Shown here piece by piece: positions 8,645 through 19,496 of a DNA stretch of 64,000 nt (position 1 is its first letter; every line of letters starts with the position of its first letter). Below the pieces are notes generated by a model, which saw only the letters and a list, made by a program, of their open reading frames with translations, was not told where the DNA came from and made no database searches. Both the position numbers and the translations under genes were made by a program. Origin of the DNA: Azotobacter salinestris (lineage in GTDB: Bacteria; Pseudomonadota; Gammaproteobacteria; Pseudomonadales; Pseudomonadaceae); assembly GCF_009363155.1 (NCBI RefSeq), contig NZ_CP045302.1, positions 261,001 through 325,000 on the forward strand, in the 5' to 3' direction.

Positions 8645-9538
8645 CTATTCCCCGTAGCGCAGCGCCTCGATCAGGATCTGCATGGCCCGCGAGGTTTCGC
8701 GCTGGCTGGAGTAGTAGAGGTGATACCCGGGAAAGGTGCGCCACCAGCTCTTCATCACCGGCAGCAAGCGTCCGGATTCGAGATGCGGGCGCGCCAGGTC
8801 TTCGGGAACGTAGGCCAATCCATACCCCGACAACGCGGCGTTCACGATCTGGTAGATACCGTTGAACACCAGCTGGCCGTCTACCCGCACATTCAGCTCG
8901 CTCTGGTCCTGCTTGAGTTCCCAGGCGTACAGGTTGCCCCGCGTCGGAAGCCGGAGGTTGATGCACGCGTGGTTCGTCAGGTCCTGGGGGGTGGCAGGCA
9001 TCGCGTGCGCGGCGAAATACGACGGCGCGCCGACGATGGCGAATTGCAGGTCGGGCGCGATGCGCACGGCCGAGCTGTCCCTGGTCAACCCGTCGCCCAG
9101 GCGCACGCCGAAGTCGTACCGGCTCTGGACGATATCGGTGAGGGCGTAATCGGAGCTCAGCTCCACCTTGAGCTTCGGGTAGGCGGTCAGGATCCCGGAG
9201 AGCTTCGGCCACAGCAGCGTGTCGATGGCATGCTCGGTGGCGGTGATGCGGAGTGTGCCGGCGGGCGTTTCGCTCAGCTCGGTGACATGCCGCAGCTCGG
9301 ACTCGATGTCCTTGAACCGCGGGGCGACCACGCGCAACAGCCGTTCGCCGGCCTCGGTGACCGATACGCTGCGCGTGGTCCGCGTCAGCAGCCGTACCCC
9401 GAGGCGTGCTTCCAGTTCCCGGATCGTGTGGCTGAGCATCGACTGGGAGATGCCGAGCCGGGCGGCTGCGCGGGTGAAGCTGCGCTCCTCGGCAACGGCC
9501 ATCAACGCGAGCAAATCGCTGTAAGGTTCCCGGGGCAT
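8645..9538 (-). CDS. LysR-family transcriptional regulator
   Basis: 297 residues. Helix-turn-helix SFTRAAARLGISQSMLSHTI at about residues 19-38, then LEARLGVRLLTRTTRSVSVTEAGERLL. The effector domain ends with a YHLYYSSQRETSRAMQ segment very like the paralogue at 6189-7121. It lies between an alcohol dehydrogenase gene and an MFS gene, all on the same strand. In related genomes such LysR proteins sit beside the YahK-type dehydrogenases or aldo-keto reductases they control; that link is inference here. Confidence 0.88.
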   Translation of the reverse strand: MPREPYSDLLALMAVAEERSFTRAAARLGISQSMLSHTIRELEARLGVRLLTRTTRSVSVTEAGERLLRVVAPRFKDIESELRHVTELSETPAGTLRITATEHAIDTLLWPKLSGILTAYPKLKVELSSDYALTDIVQSRYDFGVRLGDGLTRDSSAVRIAPDLQFAIVGAPSYFAAHAMPATPQDLTNHACINLRLPTRGNLYAWELKQDQSELNVRVDGQLVFNGIYQIVNAALSGYGLAYVPEDLARPHLESGRLLPVMKSWWRTFPGYHLYYSSQRETSRAMQILIEALRYGE

Positions 9539-9657
9539 CGATTCATTCCAGGCAGGGACGGTGGAATTGTACCCGCCGGATACCCCCGCGGCCGATGGCG
9601 CCTGCCGGGGGCGAAGGTGGCTCCGAGGGTTTCAGTACGCGGTGAAACCGCTTCCGC

Positions 9658-10707
9658 TCAAACCGCCAGAGTGGCGGAGTCGATCACGAAGCGGTACTTG
9701 ACGTCGCCCTTGAGCATCCGCTCGTAGGCCTTGTTGATCTGCTCGGCCCTGATCAGCTCGATGTCCGCGACGATGCCGTGCTCGGCGCAGAAGTCGAGCA
9801 TTTCCTGGGTTTCCGGGATGCCGCCGATCATCGAGCCGGCGATCGAGCGGCGCTTGAAGATCAGGTTGAACACGTCGGGGGAAGGGTGGGGCGAGGCCGG
9901 CGCGCCCACCAGCGTCAGGGTGCCATCGCGCTTCAACAGGGCCAGGAAGGCATCGAGGTCATGCGGGGCGGCAACGGTATTCAGGATTAGGTCGAAGCTC
10001 TTCGCGTGGGCCGCCATTTCCCCGTGGTTGCGCGATACCACGACCTCGTCGGCGCCAAGTGCCCTGGCGTCCTCGCGCTTGGACGCGGGGGTGGTGAACG
10101 CCACCACGTGCGCGCCCATCGCATGGGCGAGCTTGATGCCCATGTGGCCCAGGCCGCCGATGCCGACGATGCCGACCTTCTTGCCCGGACCGGCCTGCCA
10201 GTGACGCAGCGGCGACCAGGTGGTGATGCCCGCGCACAGCAGCGGTGCCACGGCGGCGAGCTGGTCTTCGGGATGCCGGATGCGCAGCACGTAACGCTCG
10301 TGCACGACGATCCGCTGCGAGTAGCCGCCCAGCGTCCAGCCCGGCTCGTCCGGCGTCGGGAAGTTGTAGGTGCCGACCATGCCGTCGCAGTAGTTTTCCA
10401 GGCCGGTCTCGCATTCTTCGCAATGCCTGCAACTGTCGACGATGCAGCCGATGCCCACCAGGTCGCCCGGACGGAAGCCCGACACATGCGCACCGACGGC
10501 CGATACGCGGCCGACGATCTCGTGGCCCGGAACGCAGGGGAACCGGGTGCCGGCCCACTCGGCGCGCACCTGGTGCAGGTCGGAATGGCAGACGCCGCAA
10601 TAGGCGATGTCGATCTGGACATCATGCGGCCCCGGAGTCCGGCGGGTGATCTCCAGCGGTTCGAGAGGCTTGTCGCCGGCATAGGCGCCGTAAGCTTTTA
10701 CAACCAT
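9658..10707 (-). CDS. Zinc-dependent NAD(P) alcohol/aldehyde dehydrogenase, YahK-like
   Basis: 349 residues of the cinnamyl-alcohol-dehydrogenase group of the medium-chain family. Catalytic zinc ligands are visible in YCGVCHSDLHQ and PGHEIVG. The structural zinc cysteines lie in DSCRHCEECETGLENYC, and the cofactor motif is GIGGLGHMGIKLAH. It should reduce a range of aldehydes with NADPH in the cytoplasm. RBS AAAGGAGCCTCCC precedes the ATG. The nearest regulator is the LysR gene downstream. Confidence 0.9.
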   Translation of the reverse strand: MVVKAYGAYAGDKPLEPLEITRRTPGPHDVQIDIAYCGVCHSDLHQVRAEWAGTRFPCVPGHEIVGRVSAVGAHVSGFRPGDLVGIGCIVDSCRHCEECETGLENYCDGMVGTYNFPTPDEPGWTLGGYSQRIVVHERYVLRIRHPEDQLAAVAPLLCAGITTWSPLRHWQAGPGKKVGIVGIGGLGHMGIKLAHAMGAHVVAFTTPASKREDARALGADEVVVSRNHGEMAAHAKSFDLILNTVAAPHDLDAFLALLKRDGTLTLVGAPASPHPSPDVFNLIFKRRSIAGSMIGGIPETQEMLDFCAEHGIVADIELIRAEQINKAYERMLKGDVKYRFVIDSATLAV

Positions 10708-10910
10708 GGGAGGCTCCTTTCATCAACGTGCCGCGCGCTCGATATGACGCGCAGGCGGGATGGCCAATGTAAGCCGATACCAACTGACCAATAAGGCGCC
10801 AGGGCCGCACGTACCTATGCAGCAGATTGATCAATCCGGGCGCGTTGCTTGCCTCCGGGCGCCTGGCAGATTCCGGGTGCACGTGCGGGTGGCGGGGCAG
10901 TCTGCGTCGA

Positions 10911-10937
10911 GCAAAAAGCCACGCTCGGTAGCGTGGC
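10911..10937 (-). terminator. Rho-independent terminator after the hydrolase remnant
   Basis: Stem GCCACGC/GCGTGGC with a 6-base loop; on the minus strand it is followed by TTTTT. It sits 40 bases past the stop of the broken hydrolase gene. Confidence 0.8.
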
Positions 10938-10976
10938 CTTGTTGTCGAGCGACCCGTGCAAACACGGATAGCCGGG

Positions 10977-11509
10977 TTACTTCAGGTTGTTACGGAAGAA
11001 GGTGACAAGTTTGTCGAAGGGGATCAGGTTGACGCGGTCATAAAGATCCACATGGCCGGCGCTCGGAATCACCAGCAGTTCCCTGGGCTCGCCGGCGAGC
11101 TTGTAGGCCTCCTCGCCGAACTCCCGGGAGTGGGCGTTTTCGCCGGTGACAAACAGCATGGGCCGGGGCGAAATCGTCTCGATGTCCGCAAAGGGATAGA
11201 AGTTCATGAATTTGACGTTGCTGGTCAGCGTCGGGTGCGTGGTGAGCTCGGGCGACTGGCCTTCGGGGGTGTATTCGCCTCGGGGGGTACGGTAGAAATC
11301 ATGGAACTCGCGCTGGATCGGATCGGTATTGGCATCCAGTTGATGTACCGTGCCGCTGGTACATTCATCTTGTACTGGTTGTCAAAGGTGATCTTCTGCA
11401 CGGATACCTTGTCGCTGGTGTAAAAGTTGTTCGCGCCGTTGGACATGTCTGCAGCCATTACCGTGAGTGAGTTCAAGAGAAGGCCAAACGATAGAATCAT
11501 CTTTCTCAT
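10977..11509 (-). pseudogene. Broken secreted alpha/beta hydrolase
   Basis: The start ATG at 11509 (RBS AAGGAAATCCC) encodes a signal peptide (MRKMILSFGLLLNSLTVMAA) and the N-terminal DKVSVQKITFDNQYKMNVPA. The sequence then jumps, in another frame, to GTVHQLDANTDPIQREFHDF and continues to SPRPMLFVTGENAHSREFGEEA, AGHVDLYD and the stop at 10977. The end is the C-terminal part of an alpha/beta hydrolase, including its catalytic-His region. The middle, with the nucleophile serine, is gone and the frame is shifted near 11350. It has an intact terminator but cannot make an active enzyme. Confidence 0.8.
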
Positions 11510-12147
11510 TGGGATTTCCTTCAGTGAAGGATGAGGCAGCTTCCGCACTTGGAAATCATTGATCGGATCGACTCCGGTCAGATCGCTCTATGTCGTGTCA
11601 GGCCGTCCGGTAAGGTAAAGAAAGGTCGAAAAGCAGTCTTCGAGCACCTATTGGAGGCAGCCTGTGACGACGAGCGGCTGTGCCGGGTCTTCGGGAACTT
11701 CGAGAAGCGACCCGGCTGAGTGATATTGCTCTGTAATAGCCAACCGCAAGGTGCGAATCCATGACTCACGATCACCGATAGAGGTTGGTAATCAAGGAGC
11801 CCGAGCCGGTTTCGACCCGCCAAACGATGGAAGGAGCGGGCTTCCGAGCCCATCGACATACCGGCCGTCAGGTTGCTGAAAAGGCCCCTGGCAGGCCTGT
11901 TGTGGTACAGGCAGGCGGCACCCTAGAATCGGCTTCGTCTGGCTGTCTCCCCCCATACCCATAATAAATCCCCTCGCTGCGCGCTCTGTCGCTGCGCCCT
12001 GGCTTCGAGCCTTGGGTGGCGGGCTTCTGCGTGTGAGCGTTTCGGTGTGGGGGTGTGTCCCTATTTCGCGAACAGGCGCCTGGTGTGTGCTTTCCATGCC
12101 CGGCGGACGGCCCCTGTCGCCTCCCTTTTGAAGGTGTACGTCGTTAA
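11510..12147. other. Intergenic stretch without a convincing gene
   Basis: A 638-base gap between the hydrolase remnant and sotB. Short frames exist on both strands (for example plus 11531-11719, minus 11578-11859) but none has a good ribosome site or a family I recognise. The sotB leader at its end has GAAGGTG as a ribosome site. No inverted terminal repeats were seen. Confidence 0.5.
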
Positions 12148-13365
12148 ATGAACACACCCCCGAATGCCCCGGCCGGCAGTTGGCTGAGCGTGGTTGCGCT
12201 GGCCCTGGCAGGCTTCATTTTCAACACCACCGAATTCGTTCCCGTCGCTTTGCTGAGTGCCATCGGCGGCAGTTTCGAACTGCCCACCGACAAGGTCGGC
12301 CTGATGCTGACGATCTACGCCTGGGTGGTCACCCTCGCGTCGCTGCCGATGATGCTGCTGACGCGCAACATCGATCGGCGCCGGCTGCTGATGTTCGTGT
12401 TCGCCCTGTTCGTCGCCAGCCATGTCCTGTCGGCGCTGTCCTCCAGCTTCGGCGTCCTGTTGCTGAGCCGGATCGGCGTCGCCTTGGCGCATGCCGTATT
12501 CTGGGCGATCACCGCCTCCCTGGTGGTGCGCGTGGCGCCGGCGGGCAAACAGACGCAAGCCCTTGGCCTGCTGGCGACCGGCACCTCCCTGGCCATGGTG
12601 CTGGGCATTCCGCTGGGCCGCGTGGTGGGTGAAATGCTCGGCTGGCGCACGACCTTCGCGGCGATCGGCGTGATCGCCACGCTGGTCCTGGTGTGTCTGG
12701 CCCGGACGCTGCCGCCGCTGCCCAGCCAGAACTCGGGTTCGCTGCGCAGCCTGCCGGTGCTGTTCAAGCGCCCGGTCCTGGTCGGCTGCTACATGCTGAC
12801 CGCCCTGGCGATCACCGCGCATTTCACCGCCTACAGCTATATCGAGCCTTTCGCCGAGGCCGTCGCGCACCTGACCGGCGAGGCGACGACCATCCTGCTG
12901 CTGCTCTTCGGCGGCGCCGGCATCATCGGCTCCCTGGTGTTCAGCCACTTCTACAACCGGACCCCGAACGGCTTGCTGCTCATGGCCCTCGCGGGTATGG
13001 CGCTGTGCATGCTGCTGCTGTTACCGCTGGCCGGGGACGCCTGGACGCTCGGCACGCTGAGCCTGGCCTGGGGGATCGCCATCATGTGCTTCGGGATGGT
13101 GCAGCAGTCCAGGGTCATGGCCCTGGCCCCGGACGCCACCGATGTGGCGATGGCGCTGCATTCGGGTATCTACAACATCGGCATCGGCGGCGGCGCCCTG
13201 CTGGGCGGTGCGGTGAGCAGCCAGCTGGGGCTGGCGAGCGTCGGCACCGTCGGCGGATTGCTGGCGGTGGGCGGGCTGCTGCTGGGCGGCGCGATGCTCC
13301 ATCGCTTCGGCAAACCGCTGCCCTCCATGCCGGTGGCGCTGGAGAGCCGGGCCTGCGAGGTGTGA
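12148..13365 (+). CDS. sotB: SotB-like sugar efflux MFS transporter
   Basis: 405 residues, 12 predicted membrane helices. It follows E. coli SotB (YdeA) closely along its length as I remember that sequence: [12 protein letters not shown]-type first helix (here [19 protein letters not shown]), [23 protein letters not shown]-type segment (here [21 protein letters not shown]). SotB exports arabinose, IPTG and similar sugars. The gene stands alone, ending at a terminator shared with convergent ahpF. Confidence 0.88.
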   Translation: MNTPPNAPAGSWLSVVALALAGFIFNTTEFVPVALLSAIGGSFELPTDKVGLMLTIYAWVVTLASLPMMLLTRNIDRRRLLMFVFALFVASHVLSALSSSFGVLLLSRIGVALAHAVFWAITASLVVRVAPAGKQTQALGLLATGTSLAMVLGIPLGRVVGEMLGWRTTFAAIGVIATLVLVCLARTLPPLPSQNSGSLRSLPVLFKRPVLVGCYMLTALAITAHFTAYSYIEPFAEAVAHLTGEATTILLLLFGGAGIIGSLVFSHFYNRTPNGLLLMALAGMALCMLLLLPLAGDAWTLGTLSLAWGIAIMCFGMVQQSRVMALAPDATDVAMALHSGIYNIGIGGGALLGGAVSSQLGLASVGTVGGLLAVGGLLLGGAMLHRFGKPLPSMPVALESRACEV

Positions 13366-13494
13366 GGGCGAGGGCGGTGCCCGCCAAAAGCGGGCAACCG
13401 AGCCGTAGCCGGCCGTCGGGCATTCAGCGGAACAGAGCGCCTTGTCCTTGCAGCCTGTCCAGCCCGCCCTGGCGTGCAGAATCGCCGGGCATGA

Positions 13495-13526
13495 AAAAAC
13501 CGCCTGCCGTGAGGCAGGCGGTTTTT
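13495..13526. terminator. Bidirectional terminator between sotB and ahpF
   Basis: Perfect 14-bp stem AAAAACCGCCTGCC / GGCAGGCGGTTTTT with a 4-base loop, giving a T-run on either strand. Serves sotB (plus) and ahpF (minus). Confidence 0.92.
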
Positions 13527-13555
13527 CTTTTTCCCGAGTCCTCGAGGGCCGGCCG

Positions 13556-15121
13556 TCAGGCCGGGGCCGAGGTGCGGATCAGGTGGTCGAAGGCGCCCAG
13601 CGAAGCCTTGGCGCCTTCGCCCACGGCGATGACGATCTGCTTGTAGGGCACCGTGGTGACGTCGCCGGCGGCGAACACGCCGGGAACCGTGGTGCTGCCG
13701 TGGGCGTCGGTGATGACCTCGCCGCGCTCGCTGAGCTCGACGGTGCCTTTCAGCCACTCGCTGTTCGGCAGCAGACCGATCTGCACGAACACGCCTTCCA
13801 GTTCGACGCGATGCGCCTCGCCGCTGGCGCGGTCCTTGTAGACCAGGCCGTTGACCTTCTGGCCGTCGCCGACCACTTCGGCGATCGGCGCGTTGAGCAG
13901 CACGGTGACGTTCGGCAGGCTGTGCAGCTTGCGCTGCAGCACCGCGTCGGCGCGCAGCGCCTCGCCGTGGGTCAGCAGGGTGACGTGGGCGACGATGCCG
14001 GCCAGGTCGATGGCCGCCTCGACGCCGGAGTTGCCGCCGCCGATCACCGCCACGCGCTTGCCCTTGAACAGCGGGCCGTCGCAGTGCGGGCAGTAGGCCA
14101 CGCCCCTGGTGCGGTATTCCTGCTCGCCGGGCACGCCGAGGGCGCGGTAGCGGGCGCCGGTGGCGAGGATCACGGCCTTGGCCTTGAGCGAGGCGCCGGA
14201 CTCGAACCGCACCTCGTGCAGACCGCCCTTGGCGGCGGCCGGCACCAGCTTGACCGCGCGCTGCAGGTTCATGATGTCGACCTCGTACTGGCGGACGTGC
14301 TCTTCCAGGGCGCGGGCGAGTTTCGGACCTTCGGTCTCCGGTACGGAGATGAAGTTCTCGATGTCCATGGTGTCCAGCACCTGGCCGCCGAAGCGCTCGG
14401 CCACCACGCCGGTGCGGATGCCCTTGCGCGCTGCGTAGATGGCCGCCGAGGCGCCGGCCGGTCCGCCGCCGACCACCAGCACGTCGAAGGCTTCCCTGGC
14501 GTTGAGCTTCTCGGCCTCGCGGGCGCTGGCGCCGGTGTCGAGCTTGGCGAGGATCTGCTCGAGCTCCATGCGGCCCTGGCCGAACAGCTCGCCGTTCAGG
14601 TAGATGGTCGGCACCGCCATGATCTGGCGCTTCTCGACCTCGTCCTGGAACAGCGCGCCGTCGATGGCGACGTGGCTGATCCTGGGGTTGAGCACCGCCA
14701 TCAGGTTCAGCGCCTGGACGATGTCCGGGCAGTTCTGGCAGGACAGCGAGAAGTAGGTTTCGAAGCGGTATTCGCCGTCGAGGGCCTTGATCTGGGCGAT
14801 GGCCTCCTCGCTGGCCTTGGACGGGTAGCCGCCGACCTGCAGCAGGGCCAGCACCAGGGAGGTGAATTCGTGGCCCATGGGGATGCCGGCGAAGCGCAGG
14901 GAGATGTCCGCACCCGGACGCTCCAGGGCGAAGGACGGGACGCGCGCGTCCTTGCCGTCGGTGCGCAGGGTGATCTTGTCGCACAGGCCCTGGATGTCCT
15001 GCAGCAGGCCGAGCATCTCCTGGGATTTGGCACCCTCGTCGAGGGTAGCGACGATCTCGAAGGGCAGGGTGACCCTTTCCAGATAGGCTTGCAGCTGGGT
15101 CTTAAGGCTGGCGTCCAACAT
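13556..15121 (-). CDS. ahpF: Alkyl hydroperoxide reductase subunit F
   Basis: 521 residues, the full AhpF length. The N-terminal tandem thioredoxin fold has the redox pair in [12 protein letters not shown] (about residues 129-132). An FAD-binding site ([19 protein letters not shown]) and an NAD site ([18 protein letters not shown]) flank the second redox pair in [10 protein letters not shown]. AhpF passes electrons from NADH to the peroxidase AhpC. No ahpC lies on either side in this window, so its partner is elsewhere. The upstream region (15122-15240) is AT-richer than its surroundings and probably holds the promoter; I could not recognise an OxyR site with confidence. Confidence 0.95.
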   Translation of the reverse strand: MLDASLKTQLQAYLERVTLPFEIVATLDEGAKSQEMLGLLQDIQGLCDKITLRTDGKDARVPSFALERPGADISLRFAGIPMGHEFTSLVLALLQVGGYPSKASEEAIAQIKALDGEYRFETYFSLSCQNCPDIVQALNLMAVLNPRISHVAIDGALFQDEVEKRQIMAVPTIYLNGELFGQGRMELEQILAKLDTGASAREAEKLNAREAFDVLVVGGGPAGASAAIYAARKGIRTGVVAERFGGQVLDTMDIENFISVPETEGPKLARALEEHVRQYEVDIMNLQRAVKLVPAAAKGGLHEVRFESGASLKAKAVILATGARYRALGVPGEQEYRTRGVAYCPHCDGPLFKGKRVAVIGGGNSGVEAAIDLAGIVAHVTLLTHGEALRADAVLQRKLHSLPNVTVLLNAPIAEVVGDGQKVNGLVYKDRASGEAHRVELEGVFVQIGLLPNSEWLKGTVELSERGEVITDAHGSTTVPGVFAAGDVTTVPYKQIVIAVGEGAKASLGAFDHLIRTSAPA

Positions 15122-15326
15122 GGGTTTCGACTCCTCGATGGGGGTGAAGAACTTTTGATGGGTGCAACCTTACGATGCGAAGGGCATTTTGACTAATCGA
15201 TTGAACTTTTCGGGCTGATTTCATTTTTCTATCCATGTCCGCCAGCGAGCGGCCGGACGAGCGAAGGTTTGCATGTCCGGCCGTAGCGGGGGAGATGGCG
15301 TGCTGGCGCCATGGGGGCAATCTGGA

Positions 15327-16157
15327 TCAGGAGCCAGCTTGCCGCTCTGCGCGCAGGAAGCCGTCGACCAGCTCCAGAACGACCTGCTCCCGTTCGCGGT
15401 GCGGGACATGGCGGGTATCGGCCAGCACCTCGGTGCGCGCGGGGCCGCCGGCCAGTTGCGCGATGAGTTCGGGATGCCGGGGCGAGCCGTATTCGTCGTC
15501 GAGCCCGTGAATGGCGAGCAGCGGGCAGCCGACCCCGGGCAGGACGGGGGCCAGGGACCAGGAGGCGAACGTCGGCGAAAGCCAGGTGTCGAGCCAGGCG
15601 TCGAGCACCCAGCGGGCCTTGTCGCCGTGGTATTTCCCGAGCCGGGCAAACTGGTCTTCTTGCCCGAACAGCGCCTTGGCCTCCCGAAGACCCGCCAGGG
15701 TCCGGTCCTCGACGAAGGCCTGGGCGGACTCGGTGATCAGGGCTTCGCAGGCATCGGCGAACCTGCTTGCGCAGTGGACGGCCATGCCGCCGCCGACGCT
15801 GTGGCCGAAGGCGACGAAGCGCTGGATGGCGAGCTGCTTGCGGACCGCCGGGAAATGGCGCTCGGCCTCTTCGGCGATGAACGCGAACGTCGGTCGGTCG
15901 CGGCGCGGATCGGAGCGGCCGAAGCCGAGCCGGTCGTAGGCGATCACCTTCCTGCCGGTGCTGGCGCACAGTCGCGCGGGAAAGCCGCGCCACAGCTCCA
16001 CGCAGCCGAGGGAGTCGTGGAACAGCACGATCGGGCTTTGCGGCTCTTCGTGAATTGCCACGGCCGGCGTCCAGACGCGGGCGAAGACACGCCCGTCGGG
16101 CGTTTCCAGCCACAGGTCCTGTTGGATTGCGTGCTGCGCTTCCTGCATCGACGACAT
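15327..16157 (-). CDS. Alpha/beta hydrolase
   Basis: 276 residues. The nucleophile elbow is GHSVGGGMA, an oxyanion loop is LFHDSLGCVELW, and the catalytic acid and His are probably in IHGLDDEYGSP and DTRHVPH. It lacks a signal peptide and is likely cytoplasmic. It may act on a small ester or ring-cleavage product; no substrate can be assigned. Single gene between ahpF and hutF. Confidence 0.82.
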   Translation of the reverse strand: MSSMQEAQHAIQQDLWLETPDGRVFARVWTPAVAIHEEPQSPIVLFHDSLGCVELWRGFPARLCASTGRKVIAYDRLGFGRSDPRRDRPTFAFIAEEAERHFPAVRKQLAIQRFVAFGHSVGGGMAVHCASRFADACEALITESAQAFVEDRTLAGLREAKALFGQEDQFARLGKYHGDKARWVLDAWLDTWLSPTFASWSLAPVLPGVGCPLLAIHGLDDEYGSPRHPELIAQLAGGPARTEVLADTRHVPHREREQVVLELVDGFLRAERQAGS

Positions 16158-16284
16158 GGGGGAGCTCCTTGAGGAATGAAATGACGAGCCAGGCCATCGG
16201 CTCTGCGCGGCTATCCAATCCGAATACCGGGGTGGTTCGCAACCCGAATCGCTGGCGAGGGCGAAATCATCCGCCTGCCGGCGC

Positions 16285-17655
16285 TCAGGGCGTTGCCGAG
16301 AGCGTTGCCAGCACCCTGGCGAAGGCGCGGGCGGTGCGCTCCTCGTCCGCGTGGTGGCCTTCGCGCACCACCCAGCGGCCGGCGACCATCAGGTCGCGCA
16401 CCTGGCGGTCGCTGCCGGCGAACAGCCAGCGGTTGAGCAGCAGATCGCCTTCGGCGCTCGCCAGGTAGGGATCGTCGCCGTCCAGCACCAGCAGATCGGC
16501 GCGCCGGCCCACCTCCAGCGCGCCCACCGGCTGCCCGAGGGCCTGGGCGCCACCGCTCAGGGCCGCCTGGTAGAGCACGGCGCCGACCGCCGGCTGCCCG
16601 GGGCGGGCGAGGCGGTTGCGGCGGCGGTCGCGCAGGCGCTGGCCGTATTCCAGCCAGCGCAGTTCCTCGACCACGCTGACCGATACCTGGCTGTCCGAGC
16701 CGACGCCGAGGCGCCCGCCATGGGCCAGGTAGTCGCTGGCCGGGAACAGGCCGTCGCCGAGATTGGCCTCGGTCGTGGGGCATAGGCCGGCGACCGCGCC
16801 GCTTGCGGCCAGGTGGGCCAGCTCGCCCGGCTGCGCCTGGGTGGCGTGCACCAGGCACCAGCGCTGGTCCACCGGGCAGTGCTCGAACAGCCACTGCAGG
16901 GGGCGGCGGCCGCTCCAGGTCAGGCAGTCGTCGACTTCCTTCTGCTGCTCGGCGATGTGCAGGTGGATCGGGCCGTCGATGGGCGAGTCCTCCAGCACCC
17001 GGGCGATCTGTTCGGGCGTGACGGCGCGCAGGGAGTGGAAGCCCAGCGCCAGGGGCTGTCCGCTTCGTCTCAGTGCCGGGCGCAGGCGTGCCAGGAGATC
17101 GAGGTAGCCGTCTGCATCGAGGATGAAGCGCCGCTGCGCCGCCCCCGGCGGCTGGCCACCGAAGCCGGAATGGCTGTAGAGCACCGGCACCAGGGTCAGG
17201 CCGATGCCGGCCTCGCGGGCGGCGCGGGCGAGGCGCAGGGACAGCTCGGTGCGATCGGCGTAGGGCCGGCCATGCAGGTCGTGGTGCAGGTAGTGGAATT
17301 CGGCGACGCTGCTGTAGCCGGCCTTGAGCAGCTCGATGTAGAGCTGGCGGGCGATGGTTTCCAGCTGCTCGGGAACGAGCCGGGCGACCAGCCGGTACAT
17401 CTGTTCGCGCCACGACCAGAAGCTGTCTTCGAAGCCGCCGGCCACCTCGGCGAGCCCGGCCATGGCGCGCTGGAAGGCGTGCGAGTGCAGGTTGGGCATG
17501 CCGGGCAGAACGGGCCCGTGCAGGCGCTCGGCACCCGCGGCGCCGGCGTCGGGCTCGATCCGCTCGATCCGGCCGGCGCCATCGATCTGCAAGCGCACGT
17601 TGCGCGCCCAGCCCCCCGCCAGCAGGGCGCGTTCGGCGAACAGGACGGTGGTCAT
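16285..17655 (-). CDS. hutF: Formimidoylglutamate deiminase
   Basis: 456 residues, usual for HutF, of the amidohydrolase superfamily. Metal ligands: LPGMPNLHSHAFQRAM near the N-terminus, LGFHSLRAV, and a later GSDSQVSVSVVEELR. It converts N-formimidoyl-L-glutamate to N-formyl-L-glutamate and ammonia, the step before HutG. I chose ATG at 17655 (MTTVLFAERALLAGG); upstream sequence in the same frame is the tail of hutH. It is 14 bases downstream of hutH on the same strand. Confidence 0.93.
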   Translation of the reverse strand: MTTVLFAERALLAGGWARNVRLQIDGAGRIERIEPDAGAAGAERLHGPVLPGMPNLHSHAFQRAMAGLAEVAGGFEDSFWSWREQMYRLVARLVPEQLETIARQLYIELLKAGYSSVAEFHYLHHDLHGRPYADRTELSLRLARAAREAGIGLTLVPVLYSHSGFGGQPPGAAQRRFILDADGYLDLLARLRPALRRSGQPLALGFHSLRAVTPEQIARVLEDSPIDGPIHLHIAEQQKEVDDCLTWSGRRPLQWLFEHCPVDQRWCLVHATQAQPGELAHLAASGAVAGLCPTTEANLGDGLFPASDYLAHGGRLGVGSDSQVSVSVVEELRWLEYGQRLRDRRRNRLARPGQPAVGAVLYQAALSGGAQALGQPVGALEVGRRADLLVLDGDDPYLASAEGDLLLNRWLFAGSDRQVRDLMVAGRWVVREGHHADEERTARAFARVLATLSATP

Positions 17656-17669
17656 GGCGGCGCCTGCGC

Positions 17670-19199
17670 TCAGAGGTAGAGGCGGGTGCAGGGCACCCAG
17701 CGCTCGAAGGCGCCGCCTTCGACCCAGGCCCGCGCGGTGGCGATGTCCGGGGCGAAGTAGCGGTCTTCTTCGTAATGCGCCACCCGGCTGCGGATCAGCG
17801 CCATCACCTCGCCCAGTTGCGGCGAGCTGGACAGCGGCGCATGGAAGTCCACGCCCTGGGCGGCGGCCAGGAGCTCGATGCCCACCACTGCCGCGGCGTT
17901 GCCGGCCATGTCCTGCAGGCGGCGGGCGGCGAAGGTGGCCATGGACACGTGGTCCTCCTGGCCGGCCGAGGTCGGCAGGCTGTCCACCGAGGCCGGATGG
18001 GCCAGGCTCTTGTTCTCCGAGGCCAGCGATGCCGCCGTGACCTGAGCGATCATGAAGCCGGAATTCAGTCCGCCGTCCCTGACCAGGAAGGCCGGCAGGC
18101 CGGACAGCGCCGGGTCGACCAGCAGGGCGGTGCGCCGTTCGGAGAGGGCGCCGATCTCGGCGATGGCCAGGGCCAGCACATCGGCGGCCATGGCCACCGG
18201 CTCGGCGTGGAAGTTGCCGCCGGACAGCACCTCGGCGTCGCCGGCGAACACCAGCGGGTTGTCCGACACCGCGTTGGCCTCGCGCAGGAACACTCCGGCG
18301 GCGAAGCGCAGGTGATCCAGGCAGGCGCCCATCACCTGTGGCTGGCAGCGCAGCGAGTAGGGGTCCTGGACCCGCTTGCACCGGGCGTGGGAGCGGTTGA
18401 TGGCGCTGTCGTGGAGCAGCTCGCGGTAGAGCGCGGCCACCGCGATCTGCCCCGGCTGGCCGCGTACCGTCTGGATGCGGGCATCGAAGGGTACGAAGGA
18501 GCCCTTAAGCGCCTCGACGCTCAGGCTGCCGGCGACCACCGCGGCGCCGAACAGCCGTTCCGCGGCGAACAGCCCGCGCAGCGCCAGGGCGGTGGACACC
18601 TGGGTGCCGTTGAGCAGCGCCAGGCCTTCCTTGGGCCCGAGCGTCAGGGGCTCGAGACCGGCGAGGGCCAGTCCCTCGGTCGCCTCCAGCAGCCGGCCCT
18701 CGTGGCGCACCTGGCCGACCCCGAGCAGCGTCGCCGCCAGATGGGCCAGCGGCGCCAGGTCGCCGGAAGCGCCCACCGAGCCCTGGGAGGGGATGCACGG
18801 ATAGACCCGGGCCTGGTAGAGCCGGAGCAGCGCCTCGATCACCGTCCAGCGGACCCCCGAATAGCCGCGCGCCAGGGAGGCGATCTTCAGCGCCAGGATC
18901 AGCCCGGCGCTGGCGTCGTCCAGCAACGGCCCGGTGCCGGTGCAGTGGGAGAGCACCAGGTTGCGCTGCAGGGTGGCCAGCGACCCGCCCGGGATCGAGG
19001 TGCGCGCCAGCAGGCCGAAGCCGGTGTTGATGCCGTACACGGTGCGCTGGCTGGCGAGGATCGCTGCGACGCTGCGGGCGCTGGCCTCGACTTCGGCCCG
19101 GCAGGCCGGATCGAGGTCGATCCCGGCCTGATTCCAGTAGAGGTCGCGCAGGTCATCCAGGGTGAGTTGGCCGGGGCGCAAAAGCAGGGTGGAAGGCAT
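17670..19199 (-). CDS. hutH: Histidine ammonia-lyase
   Basis: 509 residues, normal HutH length. The ASG triplet that forms the MIO cofactor is visible in [15 protein letters not shown], with the upstream [11 protein letters not shown] motif. It converts histidine to urocanate and ammonia. The start ATG at 19199 follows GCAGGAGGCCGCC. Here hutH is coupled to hutF and transcribed away from hutU-hutI-hutG, about 9.7 kb apart. A HutC-type operator could not be recognised upstream. Confidence 0.95.
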   Translation of the reverse strand: MPSTLLLRPGQLTLDDLRDLYWNQAGIDLDPACRAEVEASARSVAAILASQRTVYGINTGFGLLARTSIPGGSLATLQRNLVLSHCTGTGPLLDDASAGLILALKIASLARGYSGVRWTVIEALLRLYQARVYPCIPSQGSVGASGDLAPLAHLAATLLGVGQVRHEGRLLEATEGLALAGLEPLTLGPKEGLALLNGTQVSTALALRGLFAAERLFGAAVVAGSLSVEALKGSFVPFDARIQTVRGQPGQIAVAALYRELLHDSAINRSHARCKRVQDPYSLRCQPQVMGACLDHLRFAAGVFLREANAVSDNPLVFAGDAEVLSGGNFHAEPVAMAADVLALAIAEIGALSERRTALLVDPALSGLPAFLVRDGGLNSGFMIAQVTAASLASENKSLAHPASVDSLPTSAGQEDHVSMATFAARRLQDMAGNAAAVVGIELLAAAQGVDFHAPLSSSPQLGEVMALIRSRVAHYEEDRYFAPDIATARAWVEGGAFERWVPCTRLYL

Positions 19200-19496
19200 G
19201 GCGGCCTCCTGCAAAGGGGCTTCTCCATATAGATAGGCAGAAAGCCCGGGTCTTGTCGAAGGCGTTCCCGGCGTGGGGGCGGCGGATCGGCGCGGAGCAG
19301 GCCGGCCATTCGGTGCCATTTACCTAAATCGGAAATGATGGAGGAGCCGGACGTCGCCGGCTTGCCGGGCATGTCTCGAAATGCCTGGACGGTCGTGGGG
19401 CGAGGGGGCTCGAAAGATCGGTGCAGAAGGCAGGGAAGGGCGGTTTGTCCGATGCCGAAGAGTCCGGAAAAGAAGGGAAAAAACGGCGGGCAAGAA

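Noticed and set aside
11620-11910. Possible transposon remnant before sotB
   Set aside because: Some phrases looked like insertion-sequence ends, but no inverted repeat pair or transposase fragment could be found.
19200-19320. HutC operator before hutH
   Set aside because: TCTATATGGA at about 19220 only weakly resembles the known dyad; evidence is insufficient.
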